The notes under the pieces: generated by a model | Database searches by the model: none | What the model was told of the DNA's origin: nothing | Seen by the model: the letters and a program-made list of their open reading frames with translations, nothing else | Position numbers and translations under genes: made by a program | From: JACDHG01 sp963811585 | GTDB lineage: Bacteria; Actinomycetota; Actinomycetes; Propionibacteriales; Nocardioidaceae | Reading direction: 5' to 3' | Assembly: GCA_963811585.1 (NCBI GenBank) | Contig: CAWERR010000001.1 | Location: forward strand, 62,001 to 126,000 | Length of the DNA stretch: 64,000 nucleotides | Part shown: in pieces, positions 1 to 10,557 of the stretch | How positions within the stretch are numbered: position 1 is the stretch's first letter | Layout: each line of letters starts with the position of its first letter

Positions 1-1254
1 AAGAACACCGGCGAGCCGGTCTACAACGCGATCGTCTGGCAGGACACCCGCACGCAGAAGATCTGCGACGAGCTCGCCGCGCTCGGCGGCGGCGCCGACC
101 GCTACAAGGCCAAGGTCGGTCTGCCGCTGGCGACGTACTTCTCCGGTCCGAAGGTCCGCTGGATCCTCGACAACGTCGACGGAGCCCGCGAGAAGGCCGA
201 GGCCGGCGACCTGCTGTTCGGCAACACCGACGCCTGGGTGCTGTGGAACCTCACCGGTGGCGCCGAGAACGGCGGTGTGCACGTCACCGACGTGACCAAC
301 GCCAGCCGCACCATGCTGATGGACCTCTCGACGCTCTCGTGGGACGAGGAGATCGCCGGCGAGATGGGCATCCCGATGTCGATGCTCCCGGAGATCCGCT
401 CGTCGTCGGAGGTGTACGGCGAGATGCAGCCCAGGCTGTCTCAAGGGCACCCCGGTCGCCGGCATCCTCGGTGACCAGCAGGCCGCGACCTTCGGGCAGG
501 CCTGCCTCGAGGTCGGCACCGCGAAGAACACCTACGGCACCGGCAACTTCATGCTGCTCAACACCGGTGAGGAGCAGGTGCCGAGCGAGAACGGTCTGCT
601 GACGACGGTCTGCTACAAGATCGGCGACAAGCCGGCCGATCTACGCGCTCGAGGGCTCGATCGCGGTCAGCGGCTCGCTCGTGCAGTGGCTGCGCGACAA
701 CCTCGGCATCATCACGCAGCGCTCCGGAGATCGAGGAGCTCGCCGCGAGCGTCGACGACAACGGTGGCGCGTACTTCGTGCCGGCGTTCTCCGGTCTGTT
801 CGCGCCGCACTGGCGCTCGGATGCCCGTGGTGCACTCGTCGGTCTGACCCGGTACGTCAACAAGGGCCACATCGCCCGCGCCGTCCTGGAGGCGACCGCC
901 TTCCAGACGCGCGAGGTGCTCGACGCGATGAACGCCGACTCCGGTGTGCCGCTCAAGGAGCTCAAGGTCGACGGCGGCATGGTCGTCAACGAGACCCTGA
1001 TGCAGTTCCAGGCCGACATCCTCGACGTCGACGTGGTCCGCCCGAAGGTCGCCGAGACGACGGCGCTGGGCGCGGCGTACGCCGCCGGCCTCGCGGTCGG
1101 CTTCTGGGAGAGCGAGGACGACATCCGCAACAACTGGGGCGAGGACAAGCGCTGGACGCCGCAGATGGACGAGGGCGACCGCGAGCGGACCTACCGCAAC
1201 TGGCAGAAGGCCGTCACCAAGACCCTCGACTGGGTCGACGACGACGTGGACTAG
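1..1254 (+). CDS. glpK: Glycerol kinase, 5'-truncated by window edge, frame-shifted
   Basis: ATP-dependent phosphorylation of glycerol to glycerol 3-phosphate in the cytoplasm. The reading starts in frame at base 1 inside the FGGY N-terminal domain (KNTGEPVYNAIVWQDTRT) and ends at TAG 1252-1254 after the FGGY C-terminal domain, where the family segment DGGMVVNETLMQFQADIL is clear. About the first 80 residues lie outside the window. The protein is spread over three frames by single-base insertions near 438, 639 (extra G before ATC) and 726 (TCC-GAG read as TCCGGAG). Conserved sequence runs across each break without loss, so sequencing error is more likely than decay. FGGY kinases share the fold, but the overall match is to GlpK rather than to sugar kinases. 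Confidence 0.9.
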
Positions 1255-1313
1255 ACCGACCGGTCAGTCGCTGAGCGCCTAGAGTCGTCACGACAGGTCG
1301 CCTGCGATAGAGT

Positions 1314-1338
1314 CGGCGGCAGCCTCGGGCTGCCGCCG
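1314..1338. terminator. Strong GC hairpin downstream of glpK
   Basis: Perfect 11-bp inverted repeat CGGCGGCAGCC / GGCTGCCGCCG with a 3-nt loop, 60 bp after the glpK stop and 33 bp before the mscR start. There is no U-tract, as is common for actinobacterial terminators. It could instead lie in the mscR leader. Confidence 0.6.
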
Positions 1339-1370
1339 ATCTCTGCGTCGTGAGTCAACAGGAGAAGCGT

Positions 1371-2467
1371 ATGTCGCAGGTAGTCCAGGGAGTCATCGCT
1401 CGGGCGAAGGGCGCAGCCGGTCGAGCTGACGCAACGTCGTCGTCCCCGATCCGGGGCCGGGCGAGGCCGTGGTCGAAGATCCAGGCCTGCGGCGTCTGCC
1501 ACACCGACCTGCACTACCGCGAGGGCGGCATCGGCGACGACTTCCCGTACCTGCTCGGCCACGAGGCCGCCGGCGTCGTCGAGTCGGTCGGCGACGGCGT
1601 CACCGACGTCGCACCCGGCGACTACGTGATCCTGAACTGGCGCGCGGTCTGCGGCAACTGCCGGGCCTGCCGCCGCGGCCGGCCCTGGTACTGCTTCAGC
1701 ACCTTCAACGCCGACGCAGAAGATGACCCTCGAGGACGGCACCGAGCTGTCGCCGGCGCTCGGCATCGGCGCCTTCATCGAGAAGACCCTGGTCGCCGCC
1801 GGCCAGTGCACCAAGGTCGACCCGCAGGCGCCGGCCGCGACCGCCGGGCTGCTCGGGCTGCGGCGTGATGGCCGGCCTCGGCGCGGCGATCAACACCGGC
1901 AACGTCGGCCGCGGCGACTCCGTCGCGGTGATCGGCTGCGGCGGGGTGGGTGCGGCCGCGATCGCCGGCGCCCGGCTGGCCGGGGCGCGCCAAGATCATC
2001 GCCGTCGACATCGACGCCCGCAAGCTCGAGACGGCCAAGGAGCTCGGCGCCACCCACACCGTCAACGCCAAGGACGGCGACGTCGTCGAGGCGATCCAGA
2101 GCCTCACCGACGGCTTCGGCGCCGACGTCGTGATCGACGCGGTCGGCCGCCCCGAGACCTGGAAGCAGGCGTTCTACGGCCGCGACCTGGCCGGCACCGT
2201 CGTGCTGGTCGGCGTCCCGACGCCGGACATGACGCTCGAGATGCCGCTGCTCGACGTGTTCGGCCGCGGCGGGTCGCTGAAGTCGTCCTGGTACGGCGAC
2301 TGCCTGCCGACCCGCGACTTCCCGATGCTGATCGACCTCTACCTGCAGGGCCGGCTGCCGCTCGACGCGTTCGTCACCGAGACGATCGGGATCGGCGACA
2401 TCGAGGCGGCGTTCGACAAGATGCACGGCGGCGACGTGCTGCGCTCGGTCGTGGTGGACGCATGTGA
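1371..2467 (+). CDS. mscR: S-(hydroxymethyl)mycothiol dehydrogenase (zinc alcohol dehydrogenase), frame-shifted
   Basis: NAD-dependent oxidation of the mycothiol-formaldehyde adduct, part of formaldehyde detoxification in mycothiol-using actinobacteria. ATG 1371 follows an AGGAG site. The GroES-like domain shows the catalytic-zinc segment CGVCHTDLHYREGG and GHEAAGVVE. The structural-zinc loop is CGNCRACRRGRPWYC, and the Rossmann motif is GCGGVGAAAIAGARLAGA. Length is close to the roughly 360 residues of the family. Single-base indels break the frame near 1430, 1720, 1850 and 1988. The stop TGA 2465-2467 would overlap the next gene's GTG. Generic class III alcohol dehydrogenase is the alternative, but the following MBL-fold gene is the usual mscR partner. 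Confidence 0.85.
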
Positions 2468-3088
2468 GCCGACGTACGGATCGACCACGGGGTCACCAGC
2501 GGGACCTTCAGCCTGGACGGGCAGACGTTCGACGTCGACAACAACGTCTGGGTGGTCGGCAACGACGACGAGTGCCTGGTCATCGACGCCCCGCACTCGG
2601 TCGAGGGCGATCCACGACGGTCATCGCCGGCCGGCGGGTGCTGGCGATCGTCTGCACCCATGCCCACGACGACCACGTCCGGGTCGCGCCGGAGCTCGCC
2701 GAAGCGGTCGACGCGCCGATCCTGCTGCACCCCGACGACGCGCCGGTCTGGGAGCTGACCCACCCCGACATCGAGCCCGACGGGCCGCTCACGGACGGCA
2801 AGCGGATCGTCGTCGGCGACACTCGCGCTCGAGGTGCTGCACACGCCGGGCCACGCGCCCGGCGCGGTCTGCCTGTACTGCGCCCGACCTCGGCGTGGTC
2901 TTCACCGGCGACACGTTGTTCAACGGCGGCCCGGGCGCGACCGGCCGGAGCTTCTCCGACTACGACACGATCGTCGGCGAGCATCCGGACGAAGCTGTTC
3001 GCGCTGCCCGACGAGACCGTCGTCCACACCGGCCACGGCGACTCCACCACGATCGGCGCCGAGGCCGCCGCCCTCGGCGCTACGCTGA
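2464..3088 (+). CDS. MBL-fold metallo-hydrolase, mscR partner, frame-shifted
   Basis: Metallo-beta-lactamase-fold hydrolase. The zinc motif THAHDDH is at about residue 62, with downstream ligand segments HTPGHAPGA, FTGDTLF and HTGHGDST, the pattern of glyoxalase II-like thioester hydrolases. It starts at GTG 2464, overlapping the mscR stop. In mycobacteria an MBL protein is encoded beside mscR, and here it plausibly hydrolyses the mycothiol thioester or a related product (inference). Single G or C insertions break the frame near 2475, 2608, 2617, 2825, 2887 and 2992. The exact stop is uncertain; TGA 3086-3088 is the nearest candidate. Confidence 0.75.
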
Positions 3089-3133
3089 GGCGTCAGCCTG
3101 CTGCCGAGGGGTCAAGTGGCGAGGACTCGGCGC

Positions 3134-4312
3134 ATGGCACGGGACCGCTGACAGGGGTCACGGTGGTCGAGCTGGCCGGGCATCGGCCCGGCGCCGTTCG
3201 CCGCGATGATGCTGGCCGAGCTCGGGGCCGACGTCGTCAAGATCGACCGGCCCGGAGGCGGTCGGCGTTCGCGCGTCCCCTGGCAGTACGACCTGACCAA
3301 CCGCGGTCGGCCGAGCGTCTGCGTCGACCTCAAGCAGCCAGCCGGGGTCGACGTCGTACGACGGCTGGTCGACTCAGGCCGACGTCTTCATCGAGGGCAT
3401 GCGCCCGGGCGTCGCCGAGCGGCTCGGCCTCGGTCCCGACGAGCTGCTGCGCGCGCAGCCGCGGCTGGTCTACGGCCGGATGACCGGCTGGGGCCAGGAC
3501 GGCCCGCAGGCCGCAGCAGGCCGGGCACGACATCGACTACCTCGCGGCCACCGGCGTGCTCGCTGCGATCGGGTCGCGGGAGCGGCCGGCGATCCCGCTG
3601 AACCTGCTCGGTGACTACGCCGGCGGCGCCCTCTACCTGGTCATCGGTGTGCTGGCGGCGCTGCATCGAAGCGCGCGCAGTCCGGGCAGGGCCAGGTCGT
3701 CGACGCGGCGATCGTCGACGGCGTCGCCCACCTGGCGACGGCACTGCACGGGCTGGTCGCGGCCGGCATGTGGAGCGATCGGCGGAGCCGACAACCTGCT
3801 CGACGGCGGCACGCCGTTCTACGACGTGTACGAGACGAGCGACGGCCGAGTTCATGGCGGTCGGTCCGCTGGAGCCGAAGTTCTACGCCGAGTTCGTCCG
3901 GCTGCTCGACCTCGCCGAGCCGCTGCCCGAGCGCACCGACGTCGACGCAGTGGCCGGCGCTGCGGCAGCTGCATCGCCGCCCGGTTCGCGCAGCGCACGC
4001 CAGGCCGAGTGGACTGCGGTCTTCGCCGACTAGCGATGCCTGCGTCGAGCCGGTCGCTGCCGCTGACGCGAGGCCGCCGAGCACCCGCACCTGGCCGCGC
4101 GGCGAGACGCTGCGTCGAGCACGACGGCGTCGATGCAGCCGGCGCCCGCGCCCCGCGATTCTCGCGGACGCCGACCGAGCTCGACGAGCGGCCCGCCGCG
4201 GCCAGGTCAGGACATCGCGAGAAGCCTTGCTGGCTTGGGGAATCGACGATGTCGACGAGCTGATCGCGCAGCGGCGTCGTCGATCCAGGCACGACCGAGG
4301 AGTCGCTCGTGA
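3134..4312 (+). CDS. CaiB/BaiF family CoA transferase (alpha-methylacyl-CoA racemase-like), frame-shifted
   Basis: Family III CoA-transferase or racemase acting on acyl-CoA thioesters in the cytoplasm. It begins GPLTGVTVVELAGIGPAPFAAMMLAELGAD when breaks are bridged, the characteristic CaiB start with the GIGP loop. The catalytic-Asp region reads GHDIDYLAATGVL. Further family segments are VDAAIVDGV and GGTPFYDVYETSDG. This form is nearer alpha-methylacyl-CoA racemase (branched-chain and sterol side-chain oxidation) than carnitine transferase. ATG 3134 is the likely start; the stop TGA 4310-4312 overlaps the GTG of the acyl-CoA dehydrogenase, suggesting translational coupling. At least seven frame breaks are present. 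Confidence 0.78.
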
Positions 4313-5472
4313 AGCGGACCCTGTTCGAGCCCGAGCACGAGGCGTTCCGGCAGACCTGCCGAGCCTTCTGCGACAAGGAGATCGCGCCGCACCACGCCGA
4401 CTGGGAGCAGGCGGGCATCGTGCCGCGTGAGCTCTGGGCGGCGGCCGGGTCGCTCGGCCTGCTCGGCTTCATGATGCCGGAGGAGTACGGCGGCGGCGGC
4501 GTCGACGACTTCCGGTTCAACGTCGTACTCGGCGAGGAGCTTGTCCGGGTCGCGCGCAACCGGCGTCGGCTTCCGGGTCCACAACGACATCCTGTCCGGC
4601 TACCTGCTGGCGACCTGACGCACCGACGAGCAGAAGGCCCGGTGGCTGCCCGGGCTACTGCGACGGCAGCCTGATCACCGCGATCGCGATGTCGGAGCCC
4701 GGCGCCGGCTCTGACCTCCAGGGCATCCAGACGACCGCCCGCACGCGACGGCGACAGCTACGTGCTGAACGGGCAGAAGACCTTCATCAGCAACGGGATC
4801 AACGCCGACCTGGTCGTCGTCGTGGCCAAGACCGACCCGACGGCCGGGCACCAGGGCATCTCGCTGCTCGTGGTGGAGCGCGGGATGGCCGGCTTCGAGC
4901 GCGGCCGCAACCTCGACAAGATCGGCCTGAAGGCCCAAGACACCGCCGAGCTGTTCTTCGACGACGTCCGGGTGCCGGTCGCGAACCTGCTCGGCGAGGA
5001 GGGCGCAGGCTTCGTCGCCTGATGCAGAACCTTCCGCAGGAGCGGCTCTGCATCGCCGTCACCGCGGTGCGCCGCGATCGAGCGGGTGCTGGCGATGACG
5101 CTCGACTACTGCCGCGAGCGCACGGCGTTCGGGCGGCCGATCGGGCGGTTCCAGGCCAACGCGCTTCACCCTGGCCGAGCTCGCCACCGAGGCCGACGTC
5201 GCCCGGGTGTACGTCGACCGCTGCATCGAGGCGCACATGCGCCGGCGAGCTGAGCGCGGTCGACGCGGCCAAGGCGAAGTGGTGGACGACCGAGCTGCAG
5301 AAGCGGGTGGTCGACTCGTGCCTGCAGCTGTTCGGCGGCTACGGCTACATGAGCGAGTACCCGATCGCCGGGCCTTCCTCGACACCCGAGTGCAGACCAT
5401 CTACGGCGGCACGACCGAGGTGATGAAGGAGATCATCGCCCGCGACCTCGAGTCTCGCCCGCTCGAGCCTGA
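4309..5472 (+). CDS. Acyl-CoA dehydrogenase, frame-shifted
   Basis: FAD enzyme introducing the alpha-beta double bond into acyl-CoA. GTG 4309 overlaps the preceding stop. Visible are the N-terminal helical domain (FEPEHEAFRQTCRAFCDKEI), the FAD/substrate segment ITAIAMSEPGAGSDLQGI, and the C-terminal signature LQLFGGYGYMSEYPIA followed by QTIYGGTTEVMKEIIARDL. The family catalytic Glu lies in this last region (YGGTTE). Breaks occur near 4556, 4600, 4640, 4745, 5022, 5070, 5162, 5245 and 5372. The 3' end is uncertain: TGA 5470 and TAG 5514 are both possible. With the CaiB protein it suggests branched-chain or alpha-methyl acyl-CoA breakdown. Confidence 0.82.
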
Positions 5473-5548
5473 CGACAGCCGCCAGGGCGAGCGGGCTCCT
5501 CGCTCGCTACGGCTAGCCGGTGGAGCTCGCTCCGAGTCGGAGGTGATG

Positions 5549-6022
5549 TCACACTCGTCGACTTGGCGTGCATCCTTGGACTCTTCTGGAGTTCGCAGCC
5601 TCGATATCGCTGTCGCTCGACGAACTCTTGCATCTTCGTGCCGAGCTCCTGCAGCTTGCCTGCACGTCGATGCCTTCGGGCACCTCTCCCGCCTGCAGTG
5701 CCTCGAGGTCGTCGAAGGAGATGCCCGCATCGTCGAGCAGTCTTCTCGAACTCGTCGATGCTGTCGCCGACAGCGTCGTCCAGTCGTCCTTGACTCGTCT
5801 GGTGCCGGCCTCGAGATCGTCGAGATCCTCACTGCAGATCGTCGAACTGCTCGTCTGTCGAGGCGTGAAGTCGAGGTTGTCGATGTCGCCTTGGTGTCCT
5901 TGACGGTGTCGCAGTAGTCTCCTGCTGCACACTGCCGTCGCTCGAGCCGCCGTCGTCGTTCGAGCAGGCGCCGAGCGACGCCGCCATGAGTACACAGCAG
6001 CAATGCTCAGGGTCTTCTTCAT
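5549..6022 (-). CDS. Small secreted lipoprotein, function unknown, frame-shifted
   Basis: I do not recognise the family. The start ATG 6020-6022 (MKKTLSIAAV) follows GGAAGAG. After one break comes a lipobox-like LMAASLGAC at the end of the signal peptide, then an acidic Ser/Gly linker (SNDDGGSSDG). The mature part is rich in Asp, Glu and Leu, including FDDLQ, EDLDDLEAGTRRVKDDWTTL and DDAGISFDDLEALQAGEVPEG, which suggests a helical bundle. The likely stop is the complement of TCA 5549-5551. At least four indels disrupt it. It is convergent with the acyl-CoA dehydrogenase. Confidence 0.5.
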   Translation of the reverse strand: MKKTLSIAAVYSWRRRSAPARTTTAARATAVCSRRLLRHRQGHQGDIDNLDFTPRQTSSSTICSEDLDDLEAGTRRVKDDWTTLSATASTSSRRLLDDAGISFDDLEALQAGEVPEGIDVQASCRSSARRCKSSSSDSDIEAANSRRVQGCTPSRRV

Positions 6023-6146
6023 TTGTAATCTCTTCCAAGTCGTGGTGGCTGCTGCTGCCTTGACTCTCATCATCGTGGCCAGACCGACTGCTCTCGTGCG
6101 TTCAGTCTCCTCTCGCTCGCGTGATGCAGGCCACGACATCGTGCGT

Positions 6147-6171
6147 ACTCACCGATGTATACTCGGTGAGT
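6147..6171. promoter_or_regulatory. TetR-type operator upstream of fadA
   Basis: Perfect inverted repeat ACTCACCGA / TCGGTGAGT with a 7-bp spacer (TGTATAC, itself nearly palindromic), 37-61 bp before the thiolase start. Size and symmetry fit a TetR-family dimer site, and TATAC could be part of a -10 box. The regulator is not encoded nearby. Confidence 0.6.
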
Positions 6172-6207
6172 AACTTAGTCCCCTGACGTCGCACCGGAGC
6201 TCCGCGC

Positions 6208-7441
6208 ATGACCCACAGCCGGACCACCCCCGAAGCATTCGTCTACGACGCGATCCGGACCCCGCGCGGACGCGGCAAGAAGAACGGCGTCTCTGCACGA
6301 GGTGAAGCCGGTCAACCTCGTCGTCGGGCTGATCGACGAGCTGCGCCGCCGGCTTCCCCGACCTCGACCTGGCCCGCGTCGACGACCTCGTCCTCGGCTG
6401 CGTCACGCCGATCGGCGACCAGGGCAGCCGACATCGCCAAGGTGTCCGCGATCGCCGCCGGCCTGCCGGAGACGACCGGCGGCGTCCAGCTCAACCGGTT
6501 CTGCGCGAGCGGCCTCGAGGCCGTCAACCAGGCGGCGCAGCGGATCCGCTCCGGCTGGGAGGACCTGATCTTCGCCGGCGGCGTCGAGTCGATGAGCCGG
6601 GTGCCGATGGCCTCCGACGGCGGCGCCTGGGCGATGGACCCGGAGACGGCGTTCGCCACCGACTTCGTCCCGCAGGGCATCGGGGCCGACCTGATCGCCA
6701 CGATCGGTGGCTGGTCGCGCACCGACGTCGACGCCTACGCCGCCGAGTCCCAGGCGCGCGCCGCCAAGGCCGAGGCCAACGGCTACTTCGCCCGCTCGGT
6801 CGTCCCGGTCATGGACCGCAACGGCCTGACGTCCTCGACCACGAGGAGTTCATCCGGCCGGGTACGACGGTCGAGACGCCTGGCCGCGCTCAAGCCCAGC
6901 TTCGCCGACATCGGCGAGCAGGGCGGCTTCGACTCCGTGGCCCTGGAGAAGTACCACTGGGTCGAGCAGATCGACCACGTCCACCACGCCGGCAACTCCT
7001 CCGGCATCGTCGACGGCGCCGCCCTGGTGGCGGTCGGCAACCAGGCGGTCGGCGACGACTACGGCCTGACGCCGCGCGCCCGCATCGTCTCGACCGCCGT
7101 CAGCGGCTCCGACCCGCTCATCATGCTGACCGGACCGGCGCCGGCCGCGCGCAAGGCGCTCGACAAGGCCGGCCTCGACGGTCGACGACATCGACCTGTT
7201 CGAGATGAACGAAGCCTTCGCCGCCGTCGTGATGCGCTTCATGCGTGACCTCGACCTGCCGCACGAGAAGGTCAACGTCAACGGCGGTGCGATCGCGATG
7301 GGCCACCCGCTCGGCGCGACCGGCGCGATGCTGCTCGGCACCCTGATCGACGAGCTCGAGCGCCGCGACCAGCGCTACGGCCTGGCGACGCTCTGCGTCG
7401 GCGGCGGCATGGGTGTCGCCACCATCGTCGAGCGGCTCTGA
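6208..7441 (+). CDS. fadA: Acetyl-CoA C-acyltransferase (beta-oxidation thiolase), frame-shifted
   Basis: Thiolytic cleavage of 3-ketoacyl-CoA, the last beta-oxidation step. The N-terminal half carries the nucleophile Cys in NRFCASGLEAVNQAAQRI. The C-terminal half has DLFEMNEAFAAV, NVNGGAIAMGHPLGATGA with its His, and the second catalytic Cys in ATLCVGGGMG. Length of about 410 residues is normal. Breaks lie near 6290, 6350, 6425, 6835 and 7180. It is followed 61 bp later by the multifunctional fadB-like gene, so the two probably form a trifunctional beta-oxidation complex. The operator at 6147-6171 probably controls both. Confidence 0.88.
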
Positions 7442-7502
7442 CCGCCGCACTCGTCGATCCGCGACCAGGGCCCTGCCCAACCCGAGAGAGCATGACAGCT
7501 CG

Positions 7503-9730
7503 ATGACTGACAGAGCACGATCCGGTACGACGGCGACGCCGACGGCATCGTCGTCGCTGACCCTCGACGACCCGACGGCGAGCGCCAACACGATGAACGA
7601 CCGCTACGTCGCCTCGATGACGCGCGGTCGTCGACCGGCTGTACGCCGAGAAGGACGACATCACCGGTGTCGTCGTCACGTCGGCCAAGAAGACGTTCTT
7701 CGCCGGCGGCGACCTCGTCGCGCTGGTCCAGGCGACGCCCGACGACGCCGACCGACGATCTTCGGCGAGATCGAGCGGATCAAGGCCGACCTGCGCCGGC
7801 TCGAGACGCTCGGCAGGCCGGTGGTCGCCGCGATCAACGGCTCCGCGCTCGGCGGCGGGCTCGAGATCGCGCTGGCCTGCTCACCACCGGATCGCGGTCG
7901 ACGACGGCACGCAGTCGAGATCGGCCTGCCCGAGGTGACGCTCGGCCTGCTGCCCGGAGCCGGCGGCGTGACCCGCACCGTGCGGATGTTCGGGCTGCAG
8001 GACGCGCTGATGAACGTGCTGCTCCAGGGCCAGCGCAACAAGCCGGCCCAAGCGCTCAAGAGCTCGGTCTGGTCGACGAGCTGGTCGACGACCTCGACGC
8101 GCTGCTGCCGAGCGGCCGAGCAGTGGGTGCTCGAGCACCGCGACGACGCCGAGGCGCGCGACCCAGCCCTGGGACCGGCCGGGCTACCGGATCCCCGGCG
8201 GCACCCCGTCGACGCCCGAAGCTCGCGCAGTTCCTGCCGGCGTTCCCGGCCAACCTGCGCAAGCAGCTCAAGGGCGCGGCATACCCGGCGCCGCGGGCGA
8301 TCATGTCGCGCCGCGGTCGAGGGCGCGCAGGTCGACTTCGAGACCGCGACCCGGATCGAGTCGCGCTACTTCGTCGACCTGGTCACCGGCCCGATCGCAA
8401 GAACATGATCCAGGCGTTCTTCTTCGACCTGCAGGCCATCAACGGCGGCGAGTCCCGCCCGACGGGCGTCCCGGCGTACACCGCGTCGCAAGGTCGGCGT
8501 CCTCGGCGCCGGGATGATGGGCGCCGGCATCGCCTACGCATGTGCCCGCGCCGGCATGGAGGTCGTGCTCAAGGACGTCTCGATCGAGGCGGCCGAGAAG
8601 GGCAAGGCGCACTCCGCGAAGCTGCTCGACAAGCAGGTCGAGCGCGGCCGGATCGACGATCGACAGAGCGCGACGAGGTCCTGGCCCGCATCCAGCCGAC
8701 CGAGAAGGCGGCCGACCTGGCCGGCTGCGACCTGGTGATCGAGGCGGTCTTCGAGAGCCAGCAGCTCAAGCACCAGGTGTTCGGCGAGATCGAGGACGTC
8801 GTCGAGCCGGACGCGCTGCTGTGCTCCAACACGTCGACGCTCCCGATCACCGGCCTGGCCACGGGCGTGAAGCGCCAGGCGGACTTCATCGGGCTGCACT
8901 TCTTCTCGCCGGTCGAGCAGATGCCGCTGGTCGAGATCATCGTCGGCGAGCAGACGTCGGACGAGGCGCTGGCCAAGGCGTACGACGTCGTGCGCCAGAT
9001 CAAGAAGACCCCGATCGTCGTCAACGACAGCCGCGGGTTCTTCACCTCACGCGTCTTCGGCACGCTGGTGCTCGAGGGCGTCGCGATGCTCGGCGAGGGG
9101 ATCGACCCGGTCGACGATCGAGCGCGCCGCGACCCAGATGGGCTTCCCCGCGCCGCCGCTGGCGATGATCGACGAGGTCAGCCTGGTGCTGCCGCAGAAG
9201 ATCCGCGCCGAGGCGGCCGAGGCTGCAGAGGCGCCGGGAGCCGGCGCGTTCGCGAGCCCGGCCATGGCGGTCGATCGACCGGATGGTCGACGAGTTCGAG
9301 CGCAAGGGCAAGGCGGCCGGGGCCGGGCTTCTACGACTACCCGGCAGGCGACGGCAAGCCGAAGACGACCTCTGGCCGGGCCTGTGGGACGCACTTCGTC
9401 GACCCGGCGAGGAACCCGGTCAGCGACGAGGTCTTCCACGACCTGCAGGAGCGGTTCACCTTCGTGATGTCGCTGGAGACGATCAAGTGCGTCGACGAGG
9501 GCGTGCTGCGCTCCACCGCTGACGCCAACATCGGGTCGATCTTCGGCATCGGCTTCCCGCCGCTGTACGGCGGTGCGCTGCAGTACGTCAACAACTACCA
9601 GGGCCGCGACGGGACGGTCGTGCCGGGCTTCCTGGCCCGGGCCCGTGAGCTCGCTGCGGCGTACGGCGACCGCCGTTCGAGCCGCCTGCCCTGCTGGATG
9701 CAGAAGGCCGCGGCCGGCGAGCGCTTCTAA
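7503..9730 (+). CDS. fadB: Multifunctional 3-hydroxyacyl-CoA dehydrogenase / enoyl-CoA hydratase, frame-shifted
   Basis: Alpha subunit of the fatty-acid oxidation complex. The N-terminal crotonase domain shows KKTFFAGGDL and AAINGSALGGGLEIALAC, an oxyanion-hole loop, then GLPEVTLGLLPGAGGVTR with the catalytic Glu. The central NAD domain begins KVGVLGAGMMGAGIAYACARAGMEVVLKD. The dehydrogenase segment has SNTSTLPIT, IGLHFFSPVEQMPLVEII with its catalytic His, and VVNDSRGFFTSRV. The C-terminal helical domain ends FGIGFPPLYGGALQYV. Length of about 730 residues fits. Around fifteen single-base breaks are present; those at 9109 and 9272 are an extra G turning ATC into GATC. Stop TAA 9728-9730. Confidence 0.87.
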
Positions 9731-9742
9731 CCGCACCAGTCA

Positions 9743-9770
9743 GACCTCACCCGGTCATACGGGTGAGGTC
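9743..9770. terminator. Terminator hairpin after fadB, member of a repeat family
   Basis: Perfect 11-bp arms GACCTCACCCG / CGGGTGAGGTC with a GTCATA loop, 12 bp after the fadB stop. The core CTCACCCGGTCATAC also occurs in the two 48-bp palindromes at 61523 and 62577, so this looks like a dispersed element acting as a terminator. Confidence 0.7.
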
Positions 9771-9843
9771 ACGCCAGACGTCGGTGAGCATTCTGCTCGC
9801 AAGCGCGATGATCGTTGGCGGACTGAGTCGCAGACTGAGCCGC

Positions 9844-10556
9844 GTGAGCACCCCTGCGATCGACGTCACGGCCCTGCGGGTGCGTTCGGTGCGGTCGAGG
9901 CGGTCCGCGCGGCTCGACCTGAGCGTCCCGCCGGGCGGCTCGACCGCCCTGGTCGGCCGCAACGGCGCCGGCAAGTCCACCACCATGCGTGTGCTGGCCG
10001 GCGTCATTCCCGCCGAGGCGACGTCGAGGTCTCGCGTCTGACGGCCACGACATCCGCCGAGACGCCCTGCGCCAAGCGGCAGGCGGCTACTGCCCCGACG
10101 TCGGCGGCCTCATCCCACGCGCCACCCCCTGGGAACACCTCCAGCTCTCCGCCCGGCTGCGCCAGCTGACGCCCGGGTGGGAGGACGCGGCCCGCGACCT
10201 GCTCGAAGCGTTCGACCTCGGCGCCGCATGCCACCGCGTCACTTCCGGCTTCAGCCATGGCATGGGGCGACGGATGTCGGTCGTGCTCGCGGCCTTCCAC
10301 GAACCCCAGGTGCTGCTGCTCGACGAGCCGTTCGACGGTGTCGACCCGCTGGGCGTCGAGGCCACCATGAACGTGATCGCCGACGCGCGCAGCCGCGGCG
10401 CAGCCGTGCTGATCTCGACCCACCTGCTCGAACTCGCCGTCCAGGCCTGCGACGAGGCGGTCGTCCTGCGCGGCGGCCTGGTCGTCGCGGGCCGCGCCGG
10501 CCCACCAGCTCAGCGGCGAGACGGCGCCGCAGTCCTACCGCGCGCTGCTGGCCTGA
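9844..10556 (+). CDS. ABC transporter ATP-binding protein, frame-shifted
   Basis: Cytoplasmic ATPase of an ABC system. Walker A is GRNGAGKST, about 40 residues from GTG 9844. Walker B is VLLLDEPFDGVDP, and the switch His is in LISTHLLELA. The signature is divergent: SGFSHGMGRRMSVVLAAF, where SHGMGRR stands in place of LSGGQ. This resembles ATPases of ABC-2 type exporters of drugs or lipids. TGA 10554-10556 is almost contiguous with the membrane gene that follows, so the pair is probably one transporter. Breaks occur near 9890, 10020 and 10500. Confidence 0.78.
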
Positions 10557-10557
10557 G

